A stretch of DNA of 11,542 nt from Pavlovales sp. CCMP2436 (lineage: Eukaryota > Haptophyta > Pavlovophyceae > Pavlovales): positions 167,156 to 178,697 of the forward strand of contig MU631565.1 in assembly GCA_026770615.1 (NCBI GenBank), given 5' to 3'. Below the pieces are notes generated by a model, which did no database searches, was not told where the DNA came from, and saw only the letters and a list, made by a program, of their open reading frames with translations. Of the stretch, positions 1 to 7,862 are shown one piece after another. The position numbers were made by a program, and so were the translations under genes. The first letter of the stretch is position 1; each line of letters begins with the position of its first letter.

Positions 1-6
1 ATGATG

Positions 7-57
<51 letters not shown>
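1..57. repeat. (ATG)n trinucleotide microsatellite
   Basis: Nineteen consecutive trinucleotide units, all ATG except one GTG at 25-27. It begins at the window edge and may extend further. The reading frame it opens (a run of methionines followed by Pro/His-rich low complexity) is best explained as an artefact of the repeat, not a protein. Confidence 0.97.
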
Positions 58-99
58 CTCTTTTCTTGCACTTCTCCAAGAAGTGGCAAGCTCGGGGAA

Positions 100-136
100 C
101 CCCCCGGCCACCCCCCACCACCCCCCACCACCCACG
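100..136. repeat. C-rich CCCCCCACCA low-complexity tract
   Basis: Imperfect copies of CCCCCCACCA follow each other here, with more Pro/His-coding C-rich sequence up to about 190. All three forward frames are low complexity, so I read this as simple sequence rather than coding DNA. Confidence 0.7.
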
Positions 137-432
137 CATATCATCAGCCTCATATTCCCCGATCTTCTGCCCCACCCACCACCCCCCCTCAGCGTCGCAT
201 CGAAAAGATGCTCGAGTCCTCAGACCTGGAGGAGGACGACGAACCGGGAGAGACCGCCGGGCTAGTCGCTGCTCTCACCGCTGACGATGCGTGAGACCAG
301 GGGAGCTGCGAGACCGGCCAGAAACATAGTCTGCTTTTTTACTGTATAAAGGCAAAAAAAGATTGAGTCGCCCTGTCCGGCCGGCTAGGGACCCCTTGTT
401 TATGAGTGAGGAAACTTGAGTCTCCTTTCAAT

Positions 433-458
433 CGTCGTCGTCTCAGGCGCCGACGACG
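433..458. other. Hairpin with CGTCGTCG / CGACGACG arms
   Basis: Perfect 8-bp arms at 433-440 and 451-458 enclose a 10-nt loop. The arms are simple trinucleotide sequence, so this may be chance or microsatellite drift. Confidence 0.4.
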
Positions 459-546
459 CGTGAGAGTAGTTTGCAACTGCCTTCATTTGCGTTGGCAGTG
501 GCCCCCGAATCGGCCCGGCAGTCAGGATATTCGCAAAACTGGCGCG

Positions 547-605
547 CTAGACCCCTGAGACGGATCCTATCCAAACCTATGCAATAGGATGGGTGTGCAC
601 TGCTG
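547..605 (+). repeat. Diverged inverted repeat, left copy
   Basis: CTAGACCCCTGAG at 547-559 is the exact reverse complement of 1188-1200. After a diverged, indel-containing stretch, a second block (about 572-600, starting CAAACCTAT and containing GGATGG) aligns with the reverse complement of about 1145-1175. The two blocks keep the same order, so these are probably two old, oppositely oriented copies of one dispersed repeat. The copy also contains its own hairpin (ATCCTAT 564-570 with ATAGGAT 584-590). Confidence 0.55.
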
Positions 606-653
606 CCATTGGTCTCTATTTCGTGCTCCGGAGCTGAGCCTTGGAAGGTTTAG

Positions 654-697
654 GGTCTCAAGAGGCAAATAAAAAGCCTCGGCCCATCACTGCCGCC
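654..697 (+). repeat. Dispersed direct repeat, copy 1
   Basis: It begins GGTCTCAAGAG and continues to a shared CCGCC. Of the first 28 positions, 24 match those starting at 1371, including TAAAAAGC. It could be the conserved 3' end of a small transposable element; nothing else in the window identifies the family. Confidence 0.6.
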
Positions 698-794
698 TCA
701 GAATCTCTTCAATAACTAATTAAGTACCATTAATTAAATGCCGAATCTAAATAATAAAGATTCCTATCTAGTATAAAATTCTCAGGGTGGTACT

Positions 795-810
795 CATACT
801 GATAAGTATG
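795..810. other. Short hairpin CATACT-GATA-AGTATG
   Basis: Perfect 6-bp arms at 795-800 and 805-810 with a GATA loop, lying just upstream of the larger hairpin at 839-878. No function can be assigned from sequence alone. Confidence 0.4.
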
Positions 811-838
811 TGGCCAGAGGGCGCTCGGGGCTGCAACA

Positions 839-878
839 GGGGTGCGCCAGACACCCTTGTAGGTGTCTAGGCTACCCC
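839..878. other. Long stem-loop, about 15 paired positions
   Basis: The terminal stem pairs AGACACC (849-855) with GGTGTCT (862-868) around a 6-nt loop. Below it GCC (846-848) pairs with GGC (870-872) past a bulged A, and GGGGT (839-843) pairs with ACCCC (874-878) across a small internal loop. The nested pairing in three segments makes this the best structured-RNA or cruciform candidate in the region. There is no neighbouring gene it obviously serves, and it is not a tRNA. Confidence 0.5.
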
Positions 879-1134
879 ACACACAACGCCGAGCCGTCCT
901 TCGCTTAGAGCAGGTCCGCGTCGACGCGCTGAAAAGTTATTGGCACGTGCGCCTACATGCCCGAAACTTGGCCCGCATGCTAAATTTTCTGTATTTTTCG
1001 TAGTGACTTTAAGGGAATCACAACGGACCAACGGGAGGCCGCATCGTCAATCTGATTGATTCCTGGTTATTCCCATGTCGTCTTGTCCATGGTGATGTGC
1101 GGTAACCCTAGGTCCTCGCCGCGCGGTTCGTCGA

Positions 1135-1200
1135 CTACAGCGTGCCGAACCATCCCAATGAATAGGTTTGAAAACCTATTGAATAGGCTCAGGGGTCTAG
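1135..1200 (-). repeat. Diverged inverted repeat, right copy
   Basis: Reverse-complement partner of 547-605; the 13-bp block at 1188-1200 is exact. It contains a near-perfect palindrome, 1161-1180, with 9-bp arms AATAGGTTT and AAACCTATT around a 2-nt centre. Confidence 0.55.
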
Positions 1201-1370
1201 CCGAAATATTCATAGACAAAATAGTGCTACGGTCCCGCCACCCCTGAGCTGAAAGGTACGACGTGCTTATTCGATTTTATTGACAAGTATGCAGCCGCAT
1301 GGTCTCCGTGTGCATGTGCCCACATTTTGTTCGATCTCCAGCTGGCTGAAATTTAAGAGATAACTTTTGA

Positions 1371-1412
1371 GGTCTCAAGAGACCAGTAAAAAGCTTCGAA
1401 TTCATTCCCGCC
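1371..1412 (+). repeat. Dispersed direct repeat, copy 2
   Basis: Partner of 654-697. Its first 14 bases, GGTCTCAAGAGACC, are a palindrome (6-bp arms around AA), a feature the other copy has partly lost. Confidence 0.6.
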
Positions 1413-2149
1413 GACTTTGCCGAACGCTTGAAGCTGAACCGACCGAGATTTTGTGCTTAGTTATCGAACCTTGAAGATGATGTCGTGCTAGACGCAGAAT
1501 AATTTGACGGGGAACATCGATCAACAACACATCGGTACTATTATCCGACACCTGCCTTCCGAAGGGAATGCCGAGAAGAACAAAGCTTCCAAATAGAGGG
1601 GACGTACGTTGATTCGGATGCTGAAAGTGAAATACCACTCTTATTTCAGAGTCATCCATTTTCTTGTCTTTTCCTTGAATCGATTATGTGTCAGACAGCA
1701 GTTAGCCAGTCACCGAAGTTGTTCCCCGTCAAATTCGGTGTATAGCTCGGACTTCATAATAAATCATATCTTCGAGGTTCCACTAATAAAATATAACACA
1801 AAAATGAATAGAAGTTAATTCATAAGTAAATCGCACCCTCCTTGCCGAAAGGGGGTTTGCTGTACATTGGTGCCTGGCTCCAGCAGCGGCCAGACGGCCA
1901 GAAAGCCAGCGACCAGTGCCAGTACTGACGGTGCCAGTCCGCACTCAACAGTCCAGTGCCCGTCCGTCCGGTGGCTAGCGTCACGCAAGTGTCGATGACA
2001 TTGAACTCGCGCCCCGGAACTTTGGAGATCGTTCGTGTGCTAGACCGCAGTCTGCAAGCGCCCGCTGCCCGAAGCTCACCACCGTCGATCGATCACGGCG
2101 GGGCGCCAGGGCGCGTGCGACGCCGCCGTCCGGTGTAGCAAAACGGGCA

Positions 2150-2914
2150 TCAAACGACCACGACGTTGATCGGCTTGGTAGCGCAGCACACGCCGGACTT
2201 GAAGAGGCGCACACTGGCTGTTCCAACAGCGATGACGAAGATGAAGACTGCGATCGCGATACCGACGATCGCGCCGTCGGCGAGCTTGGTCGGCTGGATC
2301 ACCGCAGCGACGGCAGTCGTCGGCGGCGAATGCGGCGGCGGTGCATGCGGTGGCGGCGGCGACGGCGGGGAGGGCGGCGGGGAGGGCGGTGGCGACGGTG
2401 GAGGTGGGCTAGGCGGGGGCGAAGGAGGTGGCGAGGGTGGCGGCGAGGGTGGTGGGCTAGGCGGGGGCGAAGGAGGTGGCGAGGGTGGCAGCGAGGGTGG
2501 TGGGCTAGGCGGGGGCGAAGGAGGTGGCGAGGGTGGCAGCGAGGGTGGTGCCGGTGGCAGCGGTGGCGGCGCGGGGCTCTGTGTGCCGCCAGTGCAATAG
2601 CAGAAGGGCCTGCCCGTAGTCGAAGTGCACGATGAGGTCCCTGACGAATAATAGCAATCCGTGCCCGAGAGGAACGGTGCGGCCGATGAACTTGATAATG
2701 CGAATGTGGCACACGTCACACCGACCTGCGAGGCGACGCTTCCCATCTTCGTCGCATCTGTGATCGAGCCCCGCACCTCCGGGTCACACCCGGTATATCC
2801 AGCGGTAGAGCACACACTGGTGCAGAATTGGGATCCGGTTGCGAGCACCCACTTGTCTGCCGCGCGCACGATGGTGAAGACGCACGCGAGCGCGATGAAA
2901 CGGAGCGCCATCAT
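2150..2914 (-). CDS. Secreted/membrane Ser-Pro-rich cell-surface protein
   Basis: A 254-residue protein of unknown exact role, laid out like a type I cell-surface protein. Residues 1-18 are a hydrophobic signal peptide ending VRAA. Residues about 20-110 form a head with eight cysteines (31, 35, 43, 68, 87, 96, 105, 107), an even number that suggests four disulfides. Residues 113-198 are an almost pure SPPP/PPSP stalk, the hydroxyproline-rich glycoprotein style of pherophorins and extensin-like algal wall proteins. Residues 214-235 are a single membrane helix, followed by a short tail with a basic start, a CC pair and a VVVV end. The start is the first of two adjacent ATGs, immediately before the signal peptide; the stop is TGA. 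No intron is needed. Part of the stalk is built from tandem DNA repeats. The head resembles no family I can name. It is the only gene in the window that looks intact. Confidence 0.85.
   Translation of the reverse strand: MMALRFIALACVFTIVRAADKWVLATGSQFCTSVCSTAGYTGCDPEVRGSITDATKMGSVASQVGVTCATFALSSSSAAPFLSGTDCYYSSGTSSCTSTTGRPFCYCTGGTQSPAPPPLPPAPPSLPPSPPPSPPPSPPPSLPPSPPPSPPPSPPPSPPPSPPPSPPPSPPPPSPPPSPPPSPPSPPPPHAPPPHSPPTTAVAAVIQPTKLADGAIVGIAIAVFIFVIAVGTASVRLFKSGVCCATKPINVVVV
2406..2549 (-). repeat. Three tandem 48-bp units in the Ser/Pro stalk
   Basis: Three head-to-tail 48-bp units at 2406-2453, 2454-2501 and 2502-2549 (plus-strand coordinates). Units 2 and 3 are identical, and unit 1 differs by one base (CGGCGA for CAGCGA). 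Each encodes 16 residues of the stalk, so changes in unit number would lengthen or shorten the stalk in frame. The near identity points to recent duplication or gene conversion. Confidence 0.95.
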
Positions 2915-3117
2915 GTGAGAAAGCAGCTAAGTGAAGAGCGAGCGCGGCGTGAGGCGAGAGTGAGGACTCGAGTGATGATTCGAGCAGAAGAACGGCTCGG
3001 CTCAAAGGCTCGGTGAGGACACGGGCGCACGGTGAAGAGATACGGGCGCGATGACGGAAAAGAGAAATAATGACGCGGGCACTCGGTATAATGCTCGGTT
3101 GGATTCCCGGGATTCTC
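2915..3117 (-). promoter_or_regulatory. Upstream region of the surface-protein gene
   Basis: Read on the minus strand, the about 150 bases before the ATG are C/T-rich with repeated CTCG words, as expected of a leader, and no TATA box is apparent. No other gene is supported in this gap. Regulatory function is inferred only from position. Confidence 0.3.
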
Positions 3118-3196
3118 CGGAATTTCCGGGAAGTCAGGGTTTCCGGAAATTCCCGGAAATTCCCGGAAATTCGGAATTTCCGGGAAGTCAGGGTTT
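3118..3196. repeat. Palindromic GGAAATTCCC repeat cluster
   Basis: The word CGGAATTTCCGGGAAGTCAG and the following GGTTT occur at 3118-3142 and again, identically, at 3172-3196. Between them are 10-bp units of GGAAATTCCC/GGAAATTCGG, each close to its own reverse complement. The array sits just before the drop in GC that marks the start of the AT-rich element. The reading frame through it (EFPGSQGF repeats) is low complexity and probably not coding. Confidence 0.9.
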
Positions 3197-3287
3197 TACA
3201 TTTAAATTCGCGCGTGGGCGTGATGACGGAGCAGCAATTAAGACGAATCGTGAAGAAACGGGCGCCGAAGAATTAAGGGATTCGGGA

Positions 3288-3413
3288 GCACAAACCGCGT
3301 ATGTTTCACCTTTGAAAAATTTGCGTGGACCCATAATTTCGATTCAAGATATTGATAAAGCTATCAATGAAATGAAATAGCATCTTACTCGGTCAATAGC
3401 TAAGAAAAAATGA
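3288..3413 (+). pseudogene. C-terminal gene fragment at the edge of the AT-rich island
   Basis: A short, complex (not low-complexity) reading frame with residues VSPLKNLRGPIISIQDIDKA, ending at TAG 3378-3380. If that TAG is read through, the frame continues another ten codons to TGA 3411-3413. Upstream the same frame merges into the repeat array, so the true start is lost or absent. I do not recognise the family. It may be the last exon or the 3' remnant of a gene of the neighbouring virus-like element. Confidence 0.25.
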
Positions 3414-3497
3414 TAGATTACATACGTTGAACTGAAAAAATTGATTATATTTCAGACTATTTAAGAAAAAAAGTATAATCTATGTAATAAAGCATTT

Positions 3498-3701
3498 ATG
3501 TTTGCTGATGATGAACTTCGCCTGGCGCACAACCTTAAAATGAAAGAATACTATGCAAAAAATAGGGAGTCGATTATTTCCAAACGCAATGGTCGTTATT
3601 ATAAAGTGGTTGTAAAAGTCTTGGAGTTGATGGTGCATTTTCAAGGAAAAAAATTAAACTCATTAAATTATAGAAGAAGATTGAAAAAAAAAAAAAAATG
3701 A
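3498..3701 (+). pseudogene. Small basic protein fragment, possibly N-terminal to the polymerase
   Basis: 67 residues, rich in Lys, Arg and Tyr, with a KEYYAKNRESIISKRNGRYY segment. Such Tyr/Lys/Asn-rich segments are common in proteins of protist mobile elements and viruses. The frame ends in a run of 14 A (the KKKKK tail) directly followed by TGA 3699-3701, and the polymerase relic continues in the same frame after that stop. It could be an N-terminal extension of the same protein, with slippage in the A tract, or a separate small gene. No function can be assigned. Confidence 0.35.
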
Positions 3702-4681
3702 TTTGATTTGTTCTTATATTTTAATGAAGGACAAAAATATAATCTTTTTGTAGAATATAGAACAATGGCATTTGTAAATACAGAGTATTTCGATGAAGAA
3801 GTTATGAGACCCATTTTATCAGATGACAGATTTAATAGTATGGACAGAAAGCGACTAACGGAATTAAATAAGCGTCGTATTAATGGAGGTAAGGTTAATG
3901 TTTCTTATACGTATGGGGTTGGTTGTGCCGAGCAACAATTAGATCGTTTTTTTTCAGAGAATTGCATTGGTCTTCAAGCGTTACGTTTTGATTTGCGTAA
4001 TCCTTTAGCTAAACGCTGGTACTGGAATACTGATATTGAAAATTGTCATTACATAATGGCACTCAAGTATTGTATCGATTACAATTTACCTCACTCACAC
4101 ATATAAAAGTATATTGAAAACAGAGACCTATGTTTAAAAACCGTTAGCAGTTCTCGCAAAAAGCGAAGACCGAATTTCTCAAAGTATTATATCGTGGAAA
4201 TTTGCAACTATTTAGTGAGGATTATCAAGACGTTGAAGGTAATATAACACCCGAAGGTCTTGCGATGTTAAAGAATGTTAAAATTGAGATGGATACTCTG
4301 ATGGATAGAATATGGGATAAGCACCTGTTGAACCATACTGAGCCGCTATATATATATATATGGGATAAGCATTCTGAACTACATAATCTTAAAATCTGCA
4401 AAGATCAAAAAAAATTATCGAAGAAACTCAATCGAAAGGCTTCGCTTATGGCTATTCTGTTTCAGATTTATGAAAGGCAGTTATTATTAGAATAGGACTC
4501 TTTTTTATCAGAAAAAGGACGGTATTTAAGTGTTTATATTCACGATGGTGGTTATATTTCGAAATTATATGGAGAAAAGGAATTTCCACCTGAGATGTTG
4601 ATTCAAGGGGCTTCACGACTCAATGAAAAACTCGGCTACAAACATATCAAACTAACACAAAAAGAAATTTCACACGAATAG
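3702..4681 (+). pseudogene. TV-Pol-type DNA polymerase, broken
   Basis: Remnant of a transposon-virus polymerase (TV-Pol), a family related to family-A DNA polymerases and found in polinton-like viruses and related elements; it would copy the element's DNA. Visible landmarks in order: RFDLRNPLAKRWYWNTDIEN with the motif A Asp at codon 4032 and His at 4047; YIENRD after it; motif B-like KAKTEFLKVLYRG at about 4160-4198; a late ER-LLL helix; and motif C HDGG at 4541-4552. It is not functional as read: TAA at 4104, a frameshift at the A tract 4158-4162 (frame changes as if one A had been lost), and TAG at 4493 and 4679. A 48-bp insertion at 4310-4371 adds 16 codons. The helicase relic follows in the same frame, so the two probably formed one protein. 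The family call rests on motif recognition, not a search. Confidence 0.75.
4310..4371 (-). mobile_element. Mini-element copy A inside the polymerase relic
   Basis: ATATGGGATAAGCA occurs at 4310-4323 and again at 4358-4371, so 48 bases look added, duplicating the residues IWDKH in the protein. The reverse complement of 4322-4356 matches 8221-8255 in 34 of 35 positions (one T/C difference). This shared sequence lies in an unrelated element, which argues against a purely local tandem duplication. The copy has no clear terminal inverted repeats and keeps the reading frame open. The 14-bp direct repeats could be a target-site duplication; that is inference. Confidence 0.7.
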
Positions 4682-5669
4682 ACGTCCAAAGTTAAAGCTT
4701 ATGTCAAATTAGCAAACGATGACAATCACGCCGCTATAATGATTTTAGAAGAACTTAAAGATTCTCTTATCATTTACGGACGGCAATTATTCTATAAAAA
4801 AGAACTAATATGGTTATGTGACCCTATACAGATTGAGAAATACTTACTTAATCATATTTTAACGTCCGAGATTTACCAACCCCCATCTACCGAGGATGGT
4901 AAACCCATTACATATTCAAGATATACTTCTAAGGCAAAGAACATTTTGACAGCATTGTGTGTTAAAATAGCAACTGCGGATGCTACAAATAATAACATTT
5001 ATATTAAGCTACACACAACTACTAAAGGGAAAATTTGTTTTAAAGATGGCGTCTTAGATTTTAAACTAAATAGGCTTTTTACTTGGGATGAAGTTGATTT
5101 CGATTATTATAGCTGCATTATTATGATTAACAGAAACTATAAAGGATATTTTAACAATCCTAATCGCGCCGTTATTAATCAATTTAATGACACCTGCCTC
5201 TTCTGACCCAGCGCCGAAACTCAATTATTGGATTCTCGATTTGCAATTTGTTCGCCTTGCTATTTCTCAAGAGACGCCAAGCGATGAGAAGAAGCTAAAA
5301 ATAAACGGGCAATTATGGAATAAGCTTTGCGGTGGAAATGACAACCATCATTGTAAACGTAAGTACGGTAAAGTTGATACAATAGTTAAAATTGATACTA
5401 CCTTTCAAGTTATGGGCAATAATTGGCTTACGTATGATATCGCTGACGTTATAGAGCACCGCTTAGCATTTAGTTCAAGCGTTTAATTCAAAAGCAAAGA
5501 GAGCATTGAAGATATGATAAAAGATGGAGAGGATCAGCTTCTTATCGATGCTTACAAAATAAAGGAAGATTTTCTTAGAGATCAATGCTTAACAGATGAG
5601 TGGATGAACGCAATTGTTTATTTGATTACAGTCTTTCGCACAATATCGCAAATTTCAATATGTATTTAA
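4682..5669 (+). pseudogene. Superfamily 3 helicase part of the replication protein, broken
   Basis: Continues the polymerase frame. It shows the conserved stretch CFKDGVLDF, WDEVDFDYYS and NRAVINQFND up to about 5194. A frame change follows around 5195-5225, and then the distal half: LDLQFVRLAISQET, a GG-rich loop, and motif C TFQVMGNN at about 5400-5423, then EHRLAFSSSV and, past TAA 5484-5486, a DEW..AIVYLI segment to about 5630. In intact relatives the Walker A loop (GxxxxGK[ST]) lies between NRAVINQ and the LDLQF segment. It is absent, so I infer that roughly 200 or more bases were deleted. The C-terminus is also shorter than expected. It would have unwound DNA for replication of the element; this copy cannot hydrolyse ATP. 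TGA at 5204 lies at the deletion scar. Confidence 0.72.
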
Positions 5670-5672
5670 CCG

Positions 5673-7303
5673 ATGATCGTCAAGCACGAACTGAATCGAC
5701 TGGGATCTGGTTGGGCAGAGTATAGCTTTATTAATAATACGGACTCTTCTAGACGAGGCCATTCTTTGACATATGTCGGTTCAAACGAAAAATTATATAA
5801 ATACGAAAGTTTAACCGATAAGTCATATATTCAATTTGATGATGGAATGGTCCAAACGCTATTAGATCCTTCAACCATACAACATACAATATTTGGAGGA
5901 TCTGGATTGAACACTGGTTTAGTTATAAAATTTGATTTAAAATGTAACAATGGCACAACTATTGAAAAATTATTCTCAATCGGTGGTTACTTTATGAATG
6001 AAAATACAAACGCAGACAGTATTTGTAATGGCATCAGTATCACAGCGAATTCGAAAAATATACGATTAAAATGTTTTGGTTTGGTAAGTTTAAATGTAAT
6101 TTCAATTTACAAAATTTCGATACGACTGTGTGGCATTGTTATGATATGGTTAAATCCGATTATGGAGAGGTTAAATATTATATCGATGGGGTATTACAAA
6201 CGATTATAATATCAGGAGAAACAGATACTTTGAGATTATTTACATCAAATAATACGACCAAAAATTTGTTAAGAATATATCCAAATGCATCACTTTTATC
6301 TGATTTTAATATTTTCCTTAAACCTTCGTTGGAAGAGACATTAATTGATAATTTGACGCTATCATTAGACACTCCATTTGCCGAATATTTATTCTTCGAT
6401 AATTTAGACACGTCCGGCAATCAAGCACATTTATCTGGTACGATAACAGAACAAGGTCGAGATATTGATGGGCGACAATGGTTTAGACGTGGTAATTTGT
6501 CTGTGATTACTAGACCACTACCAATGCAATTAATGGCTTCTTCGTCAATTGGAATAGGTTTCACCATGAGTTTCGATATAAAACTATTTCAATCAAGCAC
6601 GAACCAGAGTTCAGTAGTTCATGGAATCGGTAGCCTTATAAATGCTAATAACATAGCATCTAGCAACTCGACAGGGACAGGTTTGAACCTAAGACTGATG
6701 AGTAATGATCGATTTCAGTTTTTGTTTTGCGAACCGAATGATAGTTATAGCCAGTTTTATTCGTATGGTTCACCAGAAATTCTTAGAACCACAAAATAGA
6801 CGAATATAACAATTCAAATACGGAGTTCTTCGTCTGTAGACCTGTTATGTTGGGTGGATGGTATCTTAACATCGTCATCCGCAAGCGGTCAAGATATATA
6901 TCAATTTACTTGGGGGTGGACTGCAGCAGAGGATGCTTATAAATTGAGAGTATTCGGTGTACACACAGACAGCCCATATTTATCAAATATAAGAATCTGG
7001 TTAAATAATACAATAACATCAATTGATATTGAAAACAGAAGAGTAAATATAATAGATCCTCCCATGACAGTATCTATCGTTAAGCAAACACAGAACCACA
7101 TGGATTTTAGAATTCAAACGATCAATAATGCTCATCTAATTTTTTTGAACAATTATAACAAGGTACTACGAAGAGCTTCATTAATTAGCAAACAAAGTAT
7201 ATTACTTAGAGGAGCAGTACCTTTGAATGCCATTTCGATCGAGCCAACAGCGTAGTACAAGGGGAATTTTGTCGCAATATTTGATATATACCGTGGCGGC
7301 TAT
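5673..7303 (+). pseudogene. Protein with two concanavalin/LamG-like domains, broken
   Basis: Two similar beta-rich segments follow each other. The first (about 5880-6330) has LVIKFDLKC, KLFSIGG, VWHCYDMV, YYIDGVLQT and LRIYPNASLLSDFNIFL. The second (about 6530-7040) has FTMSFDIKLF, VHGIGSLI, CWVDGILTS and LRVFGVHTDSPYLSNIRIWL. Such folds bind sugars or surfaces, so an attachment or virion-surface role is plausible but unproven. The first half reads in one frame to about 6070; the rest is in another, so an indel lies between about 6055 and 6110 (GTAAGT at 6082 is not a believable intron start because coding sequence follows at once). TAG at 6797 interrupts domain 2, and TAG 7253 may be the natural stop; past it the frame stays open to TGA 7349. 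The ATG at 5673 directly follows the helicase remnant, so intervening genes may have been lost. Confidence 0.6.
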
Positions 7304-7321
7304 GGAATTAAAAAGGCTGAC

Positions 7322-7862
7322 CTCAGGGCCATGAGAACTGCGGAGAACTGAACCCATCAAAGAGAGCGCATGGATCAATAACAATGTAAACCGCATAGCT
7401 CTCTGTGCCCCCCCCAGGGAAAAAGGATGCGGTATTAGGATCCCAAGGCAATCGAAGGTGGGATCAAGGCAGCAACCCTGCTCCGCCGACAGAACACAGT
7501 AGGTCACGCAGAAGAAATCACCGCCGACCTATGGAAACAACACAGACGCGGGGAGAAGAAGTGGACACTACCGGTGGTACGCAGAGGAATGGAGGCCACC
7601 CAGAGACACCCAATTGGGGGAGTACCATGAATTGTAGCTGAGAACTACGCTGACCAAGGATCGGACCTACTTCTGGATTTCTGCCCCGAAATGCAGAAAC
7701 ACTGCAATAAGCTACGCCTAAAGGCCCTGGCTGAATGCAGAATGGGAGATGTGCTGGTATGTGCCCAGCAGCCCACATGGAGTGAAACTATGACAGCTCA
7801 AGACGCGGACATCACTGACCTGTCACCAGCCAGCGGAGCAAGCTATCCTCCAAGGAACGCAG
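7322..7862 (+). pseudogene. Degraded upstream part of the retrotransposon ORF
   Basis: Open frames here are short and shift repeatedly (7405-7641 and 7691-7945 in different frames). One stretch reads ENYADQGSDLLLDF at about 7638-7682, which resembles the YADD box of reverse transcriptases with the second Asp replaced by Gln. The resemblance is weak, and the distance to RNase H (about 150 codons) is shorter than usual, so either a deletion occurred or the match is chance. I see no endonuclease domain. Confidence 0.35.

Larger units (their letters stand above)
191..1900. other. Long stretch without a supported gene
   Basis: I see no protein-coding gene here. The open frames are short (at most about 85 codons), overlap on opposite strands, and show no recognisable domain, signal peptide or codon bias. 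The stretch has mixed composition, with an AT-rich patch around 710-780, and contains several hairpins and two diverged repeat pairs listed separately. A similar word, CGC(T/C)GACGA(T/C)GCGTGAGA, occurs at about 280-296 and 449-466. I found no tRNA: a B-box-like GTTCGATCTC at about 1329 has no matching A box or cloverleaf. Confidence 0.6.

Noticed and set aside
1..294. 97-codon open frame starting with many methionines
   Set aside because: It is the translation of the ATG microsatellite and a C-rich tract; no complex protein sequence follows.
2166..2712. Long glycine-rich, arginine-rich and His/Arg-rich frames overlapping the surface-protein gene
   Set aside because: They are other-frame readings of the Ser/Pro repeat DNA; only the minus frame 2914-2150 has a signal peptide, spaced cysteines and a membrane helix.
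2799..2850. tRNA-like words (AGCGGTAGAGC, then GGGATCCGG)
   Set aside because: They lie inside the surface-protein coding sequence and no acceptor or anticodon stem pairs around them.
4155..4165. Programmed -1 frameshift site in the polymerase
   Set aside because: The local CGCAAAAAG lacks a full slippery heptamer, and many other lesions surround it, so a lost A in the A tract is simpler.
6082..6110. Intron beginning GTAAGT in the LamG-like gene
   Set aside because: Coding similarity resumes within about 40 bases and no acceptor is available before it; an indel explains the frame change better.
7284..7319. Third copy of the mini-element
   Set aside because: ATATATA, GCGGCT and ATGG occur in the same order, but alignment needs a gap and several mismatches; it could be chance at the element boundary.
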